Shown here piece after piece: positions 54,000-64,000 of a DNA stretch of 64,000 bases. Position 1 is the first letter of the stretch. Each line of letters opens with the position of its first letter. The notes under the pieces are model-generated. The model saw only the letters and a list, made by a program, of their open reading frames with translations. It ran no database searches and was not told the origin of the DNA. Where the stretch lies: the NCBI GenBank assembly GCA_037178625.1, contig JAWZXG010000038.1:61248-125247 (forward strand), written 5' to 3'. The DNA comes from Skeletonema tropicum. Its lineage: Eukaryota > Bacillariophyta > Thalassiosirophyceae > Thalassiosirales > Thalassiosiraceae. Position numbers and translations under genes: made by a program.

Positions 54000-56900
54000 T
54001 TAGGACTGTTTACATTCCGGAGCCTCGTCTGTACCGGTGCTGCTGGTCTTTGACGTCAGCTCCATTAGACTAGGTGGATTGCTTTTCTTTGTCGAGCTAT
54101 TGAATTGCTGAGGGGTGAAGTCCACATTCTTAGAGCCGGATAAAGGCAGCTCTCGATGATGAATGGATGGCGTCGAGTTTGTGCTATTTTCTTTATTCAG
54201 GGCCTCCCCTCCTTCGCTCTTCTTTCTGCTACTTGCGCTCAGTACAGACGGAAATTCATCTCTCCTTTGGTTTCTTTGCAACGCAAGCTTTGCAGTAGTT
54301 AGCTCACTCCGAAGTTTTGTTATCTCCTCATTGAGCTCCCATGATCGCTTCTCGGCCTTGCGCGTCTCTGCATTGGCGGCAGAGTTTTTCAACACGAGGC
54401 TGCGTCTTTCAGTTTCCAAAGCTTCAATCTTCTCGTTGAACTCTTCTTGAAATTGGATAAATGTATCTTTGCTGATGCCCGACGTGCGATGGCTCTGACT
54501 AGAATCGTCGACGTCGCTTGCTTCGGGCACGGAGCTCAAAGATGGAAAGCAACCTAGGTTGCTGTCCTTCAGCCTTTGGTTTTCTTCTTGTAGGGAATGG
54601 CACACCGACATCAAATCTTCTAGTTGCTTTTCGGACTCACTGCCTGGACCAAACCGGCTTCCAAGCTGTCGGCGAAGACGATCGTTGTCTGAAATCAGAT
54701 CTCTTCTGCTCCTCTCGGTTTTCTTAATACTTTCTTCAAGCTCTTCATTTGCTCTTGTGGACTCTTGGAGCTTAGCTTCAGATAATTTGATCAGTTGATC
54801 TCTCTTGGCAATTTTAGCACTCGCTACTTTTTCGTACTCTCCTTGAATAGAGATCATTTTTTCTCTCTCTTGCTTCAACCTGTCGATTTCTACTTCATAT
54901 TCTTCAGATATCTTCTTTTGAAGTGCCTTCGCCTTCGCTCTTGACTCGCGTATCATTCCCTTTCCTTTATTGGTCAACAATTCAATTTCATCTTCCTTTG
55001 CTTTGGTAAGCCTCTCAATTTCTTCTTGTTTACTCTGCTCCAACTCTTCTATGCGCAATTGAGCCTGCTCTTTCGACGTGCGCAATGTGGCAGAGGACTT
55101 TTCTTGGAGAGCTACTAATTCACTGGAGAGGCGATTCTCTTCTTGGACTCGAAGTGCTTCTGCCTGGTCCATCTTCTCCTTGTGTTCAAGTCGCTCTGCT
55201 TCAATTGTTGCCGTCAACTTCTTTTCAAGTGCCTTCAGCTCACTGAGCGCCTGCTCAATGATGCTGCTCTTCTCGTGTTGGTATTCCTTCTCGGTTTCAA
55301 TTGCTGCGTTGCGCGCTCTGAGCTTTTCTTCTTCAAATTCTTGCCCAAGCTCATCGTACTTCTTTGACCAATCATTCACTTCACCCTGTAATTTCTCTTC
55401 CCTAGAAATTGATTCAGAAAGGAGTTGTTGTGTATCTTCCAACTCAGACTTCGTACGCAAGAATTGTTCCTTGAATCTTTCTGACAACCTCTCCGCATCG
55501 TCGCAGCGTTCCTCGAGGCGTTGGACTGAATCAACTTCTCTTTTAGCTTCAAAGTCCTTCAGACGCGCATATTCGCACCGTAGCATTTTTAACTCCTCCA
55601 TCAGTTCTGGATTAAGTTCACTCATTCCAACACCAACTGCAGAGCCTCCTTCTCCAGATCTTTGGCCTTCTTCTTGCAGCCTCTTCTGCAACGCATCTGC
55701 TTCTGCTTGTTGTAGATTGACACCTCTTTGTAGGGCCATATTTGCACCTTCTAATCCACTGCTTTTCTCCTTGAATCGGCGTAAGTCATCACGGCACTCG
55801 GCCAAAGCAACCTCTGCATCTGTGGCTCTTACTCGGTACTCCTCCAGCTGTCGTTTCAATGGCTTGAGTTGAGCAAGTTCATTTTCCATCTCAAGACATT
55901 TATCTACCAATACTGCGTGGGCCTTCTCTTCACGCTGAAGAGCATCGTAAACATCACCAAACGCTTCAATCTTCTCTCTGCATTTTCGAAGTTGTTCTTC
56001 AGTTTGAATAAACTTCTCTTTGGAACACTGCAAAATGTCAAGCTCGTCACGTAATCTTAGATTCTCCTCCTTCATCTCTGTGATATTTTGATCTCTGTCA
56101 CGCAGAATGCCAAGTTCCTTCTTTTGCTCACTTGTTTCGTGTGAGTACTTGTCTTCCATGTCTCTAATTTGCTGCAGGTACTTTGACTCCAATTGAAGCA
56201 TCTCTGCCCTGTGTAGAGACTGCACCTCGTCCATTTTCACAGTTTGGTCTGTCTCTTGCTGACGCGACTCCTTCAACTCTTGCTTCAATTTTGCAATGGT
56301 GGCCTGATCATCGTCACTTCCAAATAATTGCTTCGTCACGATAACATTATTCTCTGCATCATCATCATCATCCTCTCCTACGGAAGTATTATTATTATTC
56401 TGTCGCTTTTCTTGCGGCGGGTCAATATTACCCTCCTCATCTTCGCCAAAAGCTTCATCTCTATTCCTCTTCTGACAAGAAGTATCAATACCATAACCCA
56501 AATCAATCGTTGAATTCACCAAACTAGCATTCATGAGAACGGAATAATCTCCAGTTTCGCCACAGGATTCAGAATCACTCCCCTGATGCGCATTCTCCTG
56601 AACAATTGTCATGATTTCTTGCTGCACATCGGGGCGGTCCCACCCCATAATTCTTCCAACGTATAATTTTTGGTTCTTACAATTACTCGACAGAGCGTGG
56701 CAAAGTAGTGTAGAGAGAACAATGTACTGACATTCTTGAGACTCAAAATCTTCTTCTTCAAATTCTTCCGCCGATATGCCGCAGTCGTTGAGTAGATTGT
56801 GAATGCACGCCCACGCTTCGAGAACTGACATTGGTTGAGGTGCTGATGGGGGACTTTCGCAGTCGCAGATTTCCTCGGCCACTTTGATGAGTTTGGAGAG

Positions 56901-57029
56901 TGAAGCAAGATTGTTGTAAAATTCAGAGCCATCGTTGTCAGCGGTTGTAACGGATGACATTTGGGGGAAGTCAAGCAGCCAAAATTGAAGAGCGGCGAGG
57001 CCCTGGCTTAGGCCAGCACTTCCTACCAT
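54000..57029 (-). CDS. Hook-domain coiled-coil protein
   Basis: 1009 residues from ATG 57029 (MVGSAGLSQGLAALQFW). The frame is open further upstream but without an ATG. The first ~140 residues resemble the Hook N-terminal domain: W-L in the first helix, FYNNLASLSKLIKVAEEI, and the signature YIVLSTLLCHALSSNCKNQK followed by VGRIMGWDRPDVQQEIMTIVQE. After an acidic Asn-rich linker (residues about 195-240) the protein is almost wholly coiled coil (about 240-900) rich in Glu, Lys, Leu and Gln. It ends in a Ser/Thr-rich tail. Hook proteins are adaptors that link cargo to dynein or other microtubule motors. Exact orthology is uncertain. Confidence 0.8.
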   Translation of the reverse strand: MVGSAGLSQGLAALQFWLLDFPQMSSVTTADNDGSEFYNNLASLSKLIKVAEEICDCESPPSAPQPMSVLEAWACIHNLLNDCGISAEEFEEEDFESQECQYIVLSTLLCHALSSNCKNQKLYVGRIMGWDRPDVQQEIMTIVQENAHQGSDSESCGETGDYSVLMNASLVNSTIDLGYGIDTSCQKRNRDEAFGEDEEGNIDPPQEKRQNNNNTSVGEDDDDDAENNVIVTKQLFGSDDDQATIAKLKQELKESRQQETDQTVKMDEVQSLHRAEMLQLESKYLQQIRDMEDKYSHETSEQKKELGILRDRDQNITEMKEENLRLRDELDILQCSKEKFIQTEEQLRKCREKIEAFGDVYDALQREEKAHAVLVDKCLEMENELAQLKPLKRQLEEYRVRATDAEVALAECRDDLRRFKEKSSGLEGANMALQRGVNLQQAEADALQKRLQEEGQRSGEGGSAVGVGMSELNPELMEELKMLRCEYARLKDFEAKREVDSVQRLEERCDDAERLSERFKEQFLRTKSELEDTQQLLSESISREEKLQGEVNDWSKKYDELGQEFEEEKLRARNAAIETEKEYQHEKSSIIEQALSELKALEKKLTATIEAERLEHKEKMDQAEALRVQEENRLSSELVALQEKSSATLRTSKEQAQLRIEELEQSKQEEIERLTKAKEDEIELLTNKGKGMIRESRAKAKALQKKISEEYEVEIDRLKQEREKMISIQGEYEKVASAKIAKRDQLIKLSEAKLQESTRANEELEESIKKTERSRRDLISDNDRLRRQLGSRFGPGSESEKQLEDLMSVCHSLQEENQRLKDSNLGCFPSLSSVPEASDVDDSSQSHRTSGISKDTFIQFQEEFNEKIEALETERRSLVLKNSAANAETRKAEKRSWELNEEITKLRSELTTAKLALQRNQRRDEFPSVLSASSRKKSEGGEALNKENSTNSTPSIHHRELPLSGSKNVDFTPQQFNSSTKKSNPPSLMELTSKTSSTGTDEAPECKQS

Positions 57030-58404
57030 TGTGAAAAGGGGCTCTTTACTGCTGCTATGGCGTCCTTCGATTGGTCTCCTGCAAGCAGCAACTGGCAACA
57101 ATACAACATCATAGCAACGAGCAACAACCAAATAGGCAAAATTGCGGCGAGCCAATTTTCGAAGAAGCGAAAAACTGTTTCTCGAAAAATGATGGGGTTA
57201 ACGGTAAAATGAAGGTTCTTTCTCAAAACGACGAAAAAATGTAGGCATTGAAAGGAAGGCTCAACACCTACCATTAAGAATTATTGTCTACGATACTTTT
57301 AAATAATTAAGTATGTTGGTAGACCACATACTTACTTCTAATAACGACGTAGACAAAAATAAAGCGCTGCAAATGACAACTGAGCAATGATCAAACATGA
57401 CCTGACTCGTAAGTAGGTGACCTGATGAGTACAAATTTGGCATGGCCAGCACCTCAAACTCAAACGATCACATCTTCAATCAACCACCGTATCTAAAACT
57501 AAAATGCCACTAAAGCAGCAAGCCGCTTCTGATAGTTTATTATGCATGTGTGTATGATAGCAAAGAAGCAATTGGCATGCATATAGGTGTTGGCTGGCGG
57601 CCTGGCGGCGGGTGTTGGAAATAAAGCTACGAGGAAAAGAGAAAAAAGAAGTTTCTTTTCCCGCAATTGAAATTCTTCGTTCTTGGTGTTTTCTCTATTA
57701 TGTATCTTCACAGACTCGCCGAGAGGTACTTGGTGACAAAAAGCAACGCTGCCCCTCCCACAACGCTACAAACAACCATGCCGAAGACAACTGCAACCAC
57801 TCCACTATCCACCAGTGCTAGCTCCAACGCAGGAGAGAAGCGCATTCAATCATTCACTCTCTTGACGGGGAGGTGTAGAAGAGGATAGAGGCGGAGGCGG
57901 AGGATGCGACTCAGCAAAATAAGGGGAGAATGAGAGCACTGAATTTTTATCTGGAGCACAACAATGAATATACATTCTGGTTAAAACTCTTCGAAGTGGT
58001 GGAGCGTTTCACTAGAACTTAATTTTCCTCGCAGAGTATCCACATAAGACGGAGGAATATGTGTGGGTTCGAAGCAACCTATTGCGTTTGTCTGTTGAAC
58101 AGACAGCTAATACATTGAAAAAATTTAGCTTTCAGGAACATAGTAAATATGATTATAGCTGTGAAAAAATGGATGGCAAAGTCATCATGATTCATAAACA
58201 CTGCCACAAATCTGCAGAACTGAGTCTAATCTAAAAATGCTGATAAGAGTGTGTCGATATCGAATGACTAACAACAAAGAAATCAACCATACTTCCAACA
58301 ATAACTCATCTGTGAAAAGCAACTAGCGTCCAAAAACATTAGAACTGCTAAGACTCACTGCATACATATATGCAATGAAAAGACGTCATAGCTGATCTGA
58401 TGAT
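57030..58404. other. Intergenic region before the satellite
   Basis: The first ~250 bp should include the 5' region of the Hook-like gene. The rest is A/T-rich with no recognised gene or repeat. Short frames at 57499-57888 lack known domains. Confidence 0.5.
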
Positions 58405-59225
58405 TTGAAAGGTCCAATTGGGGCCGGCCGGACCTCGTAGCCGATAAAATACTTTGAAAAAGTCCAATTGGGCCGGCCAGCAGCTCTGCAATCACCCAAC
58501 TCGTATCTCTCGTCGTGACTATGAGCATGAGCAGCTTCTAGTGGTCCATTATACTTCGTCCTCATACTTGCAAACTTCATTTGCACTGCACAGACGGATA
58601 GCTTGCGACCAGATTAAGTAGAAACGATGCTACCACCCCGTAGCTGAAATGAGAGGTCCAATTGGGGCCGGCCGGCAGCACTACAATCAGCCAAATCGTA
58701 TTTCACTTCGTGACAATGCGCATGATCAGCTTCTAGTGGCCCATTATACTCGGCGACGATAGGGTAGAAGCACATTTGCACTGCACAGACGGATAGCTTA
58801 CGTAGAAGCGATGCTACGACCTCGTAGCTGATCTGAGAGGTCCAATTGTGGCCGGCCAGCCGGCAACACGACAATCACCCAAATCGTATCTCTCGTCGTG
58901 ACTATGCGCATGATCAGCTTCTATTGGCCCATTATACTTCGGCCTGGCACCGACGAACTACATTTGCACTGCATAGACGGATAGCTTACGTAGAAGCGAT
59001 GCTACGACCCCGTAGCAAATCTGAGAGGTCCGATTGGGGCCGGCCGGCAGCACTAGGTACAATCCGTCAAATAGTATCTTTCGTCGTGACTATGAGCATG
59101 AGCAGCTTCTAGTGGCCAATAATACTCGGTGGCGATAGTGACAAAGTATATGAGCGCTGCTCAGTCTCAGTCTCATATCTTAAGTGAAAGCGACGCTACA
59201 ACCTCGTAGCTGATGTGAGAGGTCC
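58405..59225. repeat. Diverged edge of satellite array
   Basis: Four or five monomers of about 180-210 bp related to the main satellite but strongly diverged. They share GGTCCAATTG(G)GGCCGGCC, CAGCTTCTAGTGGCCCATTATA and GAAGCGATGCTACGACC. The last one passes into the homogeneous array at about 59220 (GGTCCAATTGATCAATTCTC). Confidence 0.85.
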
Positions 59226-62200
59226 AATTGATCAATTCTCACCGTCATCAGAATGGGCATGAGACGCTTCTAGGTGCCCATTATAGTCGGCGGTGATACT
59301 ACACAAGCTCATTTGTACTGCTCAGACGACTAGCGTCCGTAGAAGCGATGATGGTAAGCAGCACCCAATGGCACCCAATGGTATCTATCGTCATCAGAAT
59401 GGGCATGAGACGCTTCTAGGTGCCCATTATAGTCGGCGGTGATACTACACAAGCTCATTTGTACTGCTCAGACGACTAGCGTCCGTAGAAGCGATGCTAC
59501 AACCTCGTAGCTGATGTGAGAGGTCCAGTGTGGGCTGGCCAGCAGCACCCAATGGCACCCAATGGTATCTATCGTCATCAGAATGGGCATGAGACGCTTC
59601 TAGGTGCCCATTATAGTCGGCGGTGATACTACACAAGCTCATTTGTACTGCTCAGACGACTAGCGTCCGTAGAAGCGATGCTACAACCTCGTAGCTGATG
59701 TGAGAGGTCCAGTGTACTGCAGCACCCAATGGCACCCAACGGCACCCAATGGTATCTATCGTCATCAGAATGGGCATGAGACGCTTCTAGGTGCCCATTA
59801 TAGTCGGCGGTGATACTACACAAGCTCATTTGTACTGCTCAGACGACTAGCGTCCGTAGAAGCGATGCTACAACCTCGTAGCTGATGTGAGAGGTCCAGT
59901 GTGGGCTGGCCAGCAGCACCCAATGGTATCTATCGTCGTCAGAATGGGCATGAGACGCTTCTAGGTGCCCATTATAGTCGGCGGTGATACTACACAAGCT
60001 CATTTGTACTGCTCAGACGACTAGCGTCCGTAGAAGCGATGCTACAACCTCGTAGCTGATGTGAGAGGTCCAGTGTGGGCTGGCCAGCAGCACCCAATGG
60101 TATCTATCGTCATCAGAATGGGCATGAGACGCTTCTAGGTGCCCATTATAGTCGGCGGTGATACTACACAAGCTCATTTGTACTGCTCAGACGACTAGCG
60201 TCCGTAGAAGCGATGCTACAACCTCGTAGCTGATGGGAGAGGTCCAGTGTACTGCAGCACCTCATGGCACCCAACGGCACCCAATGGTATCTATCGTCAT
60301 CAGAATGGGCATGAGACGATTCTAGGTGCCCATTATAGTCGGCGGTGATACTACACAAGCTCATTTGTACTGCTCAGACGACTGGCGTCCGTAGAAGCGA
60401 TGCTACAACCTCGTAGCTGATGTGAGAGGTCCAGTGTACTGCAGCACCTCATGGCACCCAACGGCACCCAATGGTATCTATCGTCATCAGAATGGGCATG
60501 AGACGCTTCTAGGTGCCCATTATAGTCGGCGGTGATACTACACAAGCTCATTTGTACTGCTCAGACGACTAGCGTCCGTAGAAGCGATGCTACAACCTCG
60601 TAGCTGATGTGAGAGGTCCAGTGTAAGGAAGCACCTCATGGCACCCAACGGCACCCAATGGTATCTATCGTCATCAGAATGGGCATGAGACGCTTCTAGG
60701 TGCCCATTATAGTCGGCGGTGATACTACACAAGCTCATTTGTACTGCTCAGACGACTAGCGTCCGTAGAAGCGATGCTACAACCTCGTAGCTGATGTGAG
60801 AGGTCCAGTGTGGGCTGGCCAGCAGCACCCAATGGTATCTATCGTCGTCAGAATGGGCATGAGACGCTTCTAGGTGCCCATTATAGTCGGCGGTGATACT
60901 ACACAAGCTCATTTGTACTGCTCAGACGACTAGCGTCCGTAGAAGCGATGCTACAACCTCGTAGCTGATGGGAGAGGTCCAGTGTGGGCTGGCCAGCAGC
61001 ACCCAATGGCACCCAATGGTATCTATCGTCGTCAGAATGGGCATGAGACGCTTCTAGGTGCCCATTATAGTCGGCGGTGATACTACACAAGCTCATTTGT
61101 ACTGCTCAGACGACTAGCGTCCGTAGAAGCGATGCTACAACCTCGTAGCTGATGGGAGAGGTCCAGTGTACTGCAGCACCTCATGGCACCCAACGGCACC
61201 CAATGGTATCTATCGTCATCAGAATGGGCATGAGACGCTTCTAGGTGCCCATTATAGTCGGCGGTGATACTACACAAGCTCATTTGTACTGCTCAGACGA
61301 CTAGCGTCCGTAGAAGAGATGCTACAACCTCGTAGCTGATGGGAGAGGTCCAGTGTGGGCTGGCCAGCAGCACCCAATGGCACCCAATGGTATCTATCGT
61401 CATCAGAATGGGCATGAGACGCTTCTAGGTGCCCATTATAGTCGGCGGTGATACTACACAAGCTCATTTGTACTGCTCAGACGACTAGCGTCCGTAGAAG
61501 CGATGCTACAACCTCGTAGCTGATGTGAGAGGTCCAGTGTACTGCAGCACCTCATGGCACCCAACGGCACCCAATGGTATCTATCGTCATCAGAATGGGC
61601 ATGAGACGATTCTAGGTGCCCATTATAGTCGGCGGTGATACTACACAAGCTCATTTGTACTGCTCAGACGACTAGCGTCCGTAGAAGCGATGCTACAACC
61701 TCGTAGCTGATGGGAGAGGTCCAGTGTACTGCAGCACCTCATGGCACCCAACGGCACCCAATGGTATCTATCGTCATCAGAATGGGCATGAGACGCTTCT
61801 AGGTGCCCATTATAGTCGGCGGTGATACTACACAAGCTCATTTGTACTGCTCAGACGACTAGCGTCCGTAGAAGAGATGCTACAACCTCGTAGCTGATGG
61901 GAGAGGTCCAGTGTGGGCTGGCCAGCAGCACCCAATGGCACCCAATGGTATCTATCGTCATCAGAATGGGCATGAGACGCTTCTAGGTGCCCATTATAGT
62001 CGGCGGTGATACTACACAAGCTCATTTGTACTGCTCAGACGACTAGCGTCCGTAGAAGCGATGCTACAACCTCGTAGCTGATGTGAGAGGTCCAGTGTAC
62101 TGCAGCACCTCATGGCACCCAACGGCACCCAATGGTATCTATCGTCATCAGAATGGGCATGAGACGCTTCTAGGTGCCCATTATAGTCGGCGGTGATACT

Positions 62201-64000
62201 ACACAAGCTCATTTGTACTGCTCAGAATGCCTAGCGTCCGTAGAAGCGATGCTACAACCTCGTAGCTGATGGGAGAGGTCCAGTGTACTGCAGCACCTCA
62301 TGGCACCCAACGGCACCCAATGGTATCTATCGTCATCAGAATGGGCATGAGACGCTTCTAGGTGCCCATTATAGTCGGCGGTGATACTACACAAGCTCAT
62401 TTGTACTGCTCAGACGACTAGCGTCCGTAGAAGCGATGCTACAACCTCGTAGCTGATGTGAGAGGTCCAGTGTACTGCAGCACCTCATGGCACCCAACGG
62501 CACCCAATGGTATCTATCGTCATCAGAATGGGCATGAGACGCTTCTAGGTGCCCATTATAGTCGGCGGTGATACTACACAAGCTCATTTGTACTGCTCAG
62601 ACGACTAGCGTCCGTAGAAGCGATGCTACAACCTCGTAGCTGATGGGAGTGGTCCAGTGTGGGCTGGCCAGCAGCACCCAATGGTATCTATCGTCGTCAG
62701 AATGGGCATGAGACGCTTCTAGGTGCCCATTATAGTCGGCGGTGATACTACACAAGCTCATTTGTACTGCTCAGACGACTAGCGTCCGTAGAAGCGATGC
62801 TACAACCTCGTAGCTGATGTGAGAGGTCCAGTGTGGGCTGGCCAGCAGCACCCAATGGTATCTATCGTCATCAGAATGGGCATGAGACGCTTCTAGGTGC
62901 CCATTATAGTCGGCGGTGATACTACACAAGCTCATTTGTACTGCTCAGACGACTAGCGTCCGTAGAAGCGATGCTACAACCTCGTAGCTGATGGGAGAGG
63001 TCCAGTGTACTGCAGCACCTCATGGCACCCAACGGCACCCAATGGTATCTATCGTCATCAGAATGGGCATGAGACGCTTCTAGGTGCCCATTATAGTCGG
63101 CGGTGATACTACACAAGCTCATTTGTACTGCTCAGACGACTAGCGTCCGTAGAAGCGATGCTACAACCTCGCAGCTGATGTGAGAGGTCCAGTGTACTGC
63201 AGCACCTCATGGCACCCAACGGCACCCAATGGTATCTATCGTCATCAGAATGGGCATGAGACGCTTCTAGGTGCCCATTATAGTCGGCGGTGATACTACA
63301 CAAGCTCATTTGTACTGCTCAGACGACTAGCGTCCGTAGAAGCGATGCTACAACCTCGTAGCTGATGTGAGAGGTCCAGTGTAAGGAAGCACCTCATGGC
63401 ACCCAACGGCACCCAATGGTATCTATCGTCATCAGAATGGGCATGAGACGCTTCTAGGTGCCCATTATAGTCGGCGGTGATACTACACAAGCTCATTTGT
63501 ACTGCTCAGACGACTAGCGTCCGTAGAAGCGATGCTACAACCTCGTAGCTGATGTGAGAGGTCCAGTGTAAGGAAGCACCTCATGGCACCCAACGGCACC
63601 CAATGGTATCTATCGTCATCAGAATGGGCATGAGACGCTTCTAGGTGCCCATTATAGTCGGCGGTGATACTACACAAGCTCATTTGTACTGCTCAGACGA
63701 CTAGCGTCCGTAGAAGCGATGCTACAACCTCGTAGCTGATGTGAGTGGTCCAGTGTGGGCTGGCCAGCAGCACCCAATGGTATCTATCGTCGTCAGAATG
63801 GGCATGAGACGCTTCTAGGTGCCCATTATAGTCGGCGGTGATACTACACAAGCTCATTTGTACTGCTCAGACGACTAGCGTCCGTAGAAGCGATGCTACA
63901 ACCTCGTAGCTGATGGGAGAGGTCCAGTGTGGGCTGGCCAGCAGCACCCAATGGCACCCAATGGTATCTATCGTCATCAGAATGGGCATGAGACGCTTCT
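59226..64000. repeat. Homogeneous satellite array, 174/184/187-bp monomers
   Basis: About 26 near-identical monomers running off the window. Each contains CAAGCTCATTTGTACTGCTC, GAAGCGATGCTACAACCTCG, GGTCCAGTGT, then a variable joint, then TATCTATCGTC(A/G)TCAGAATGGGCATGAG. The joint defines types: ACTGCAGCACCTCATGGCAC with three CACCCAA-type boxes (187 bp), GGGCTGGCCAGCAGCACCC with two boxes (184 bp), the same with one box (about 174 bp), and AAGGAAGCACC (187 bp). Each monomer has stems ATGGGCA/TGCCCAT and GCTAC/GTAGC. Minus-strand 66-codon frames crossing each monomer are chance. Confidence 0.95.

Noticed and set aside
57030..57155. 42-residue N-terminal extension of the Hook-like protein
   Set aside because: It would start at a TTG codon. 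The ATG at 57029 begins directly before the Hook-domain helix and is the better start.
58386..58470. Hammerhead ribozyme core (CTGATGA ... GAAA) in the satellite edge
   Set aside because: Only three bases separate CTGATGA from GAAA, so no stem II can form. The inner monomers read CTGATGTGA or CTGATGGGA, not the required core.
59445..63683. Series of nearly identical 65-66-codon minus-strand ORFs
   Set aside because: They follow the satellite period, start at non-ATG codons and simply reflect the repeated monomer.
59226..64000. Possible CRISPR array
   Set aside because: There are no short repeats with unique spacers; the whole monomer is repeated. The genome is eukaryotic.

Overview
The window looks like nuclear DNA of a microbial eukaryote, most likely a diatom or another stramenopile. 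It has short spliceosomal introns (about 65-222 bp), closely packed convergent and divergent genes, and housekeeping genes seen only in eukaryotes: a Rab11-type GTPase, GPI transamidase PIG-K/GPI8, prefoldin subunit 4, complex III subunit QCR7, a Hook-domain protein and a twin CX9C protein. The SGNH-like fragment at the left edge also resembles a family I associate with diatoms. No bacterial or organellar genes were seen.

Left part (1-38 kb): a segmental tandem duplication with three nearly identical units, U1 645-18508, U2 18509-32124 and U3 32125 to about 38034 (truncated). Each unit starts with the 3' tip of a broken SGNH-like gene. A repeat-rich non-coding stretch and a decayed minus-strand retroelement-like segment follow, then a five-exon gene ('M') for an unrecognised 356-residue multi-pass membrane protein. 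U1 carries M twice in tandem (2316-bp repeat), so there are four intact copies with the same predicted protein. Between M and the next unit lies block R (8575-18508 and 24120-32124), which carries a tyrosine-recombinase retrotransposon on the minus strand in the order gag, RT-RNase H, YR, plus 137-bp tandem repeats. The edges of R coincide with the breakpoints of the duplication. The gag stop codon lies inside a 5' splice site; removing an 86-bp intron would join gag and pol in frame. Both retrotransposon copies carry different inactivating lesions. These include a 1985-bp transposon with 9-bp target duplications in copy A, and a transposon remnant (copy B) or apparent excision footprint (copy A) at one site in gag.

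Middle part (38-48.8 kb): a 912-bp foldback transposon with about 312-bp inverted repeats and a possible captured exon. Ordinary genes follow: twin CX9C protein (+), four-EF-hand protein (+), QCR7 (-) divergent from PFDN4 (+), Rab11 (-), a four-helix membrane protein (+) and PIG-K (-).

Right part (48.8-64 kb): a transposon-rich intergenic region with a 1498-bp TIR element, whose empty site survives in a nearby paralogous copy, and a 390-bp direct repeat pair. A TPR protein (+) and a Hook-like coiled-coil protein (-) follow as a convergent pair. From about 58.4 kb to the end of the window there is a satellite array. Its edge monomers are diverged; its inner monomers (about 174, 184 and 187 bp) are nearly identical and arranged in a higher-order pattern.
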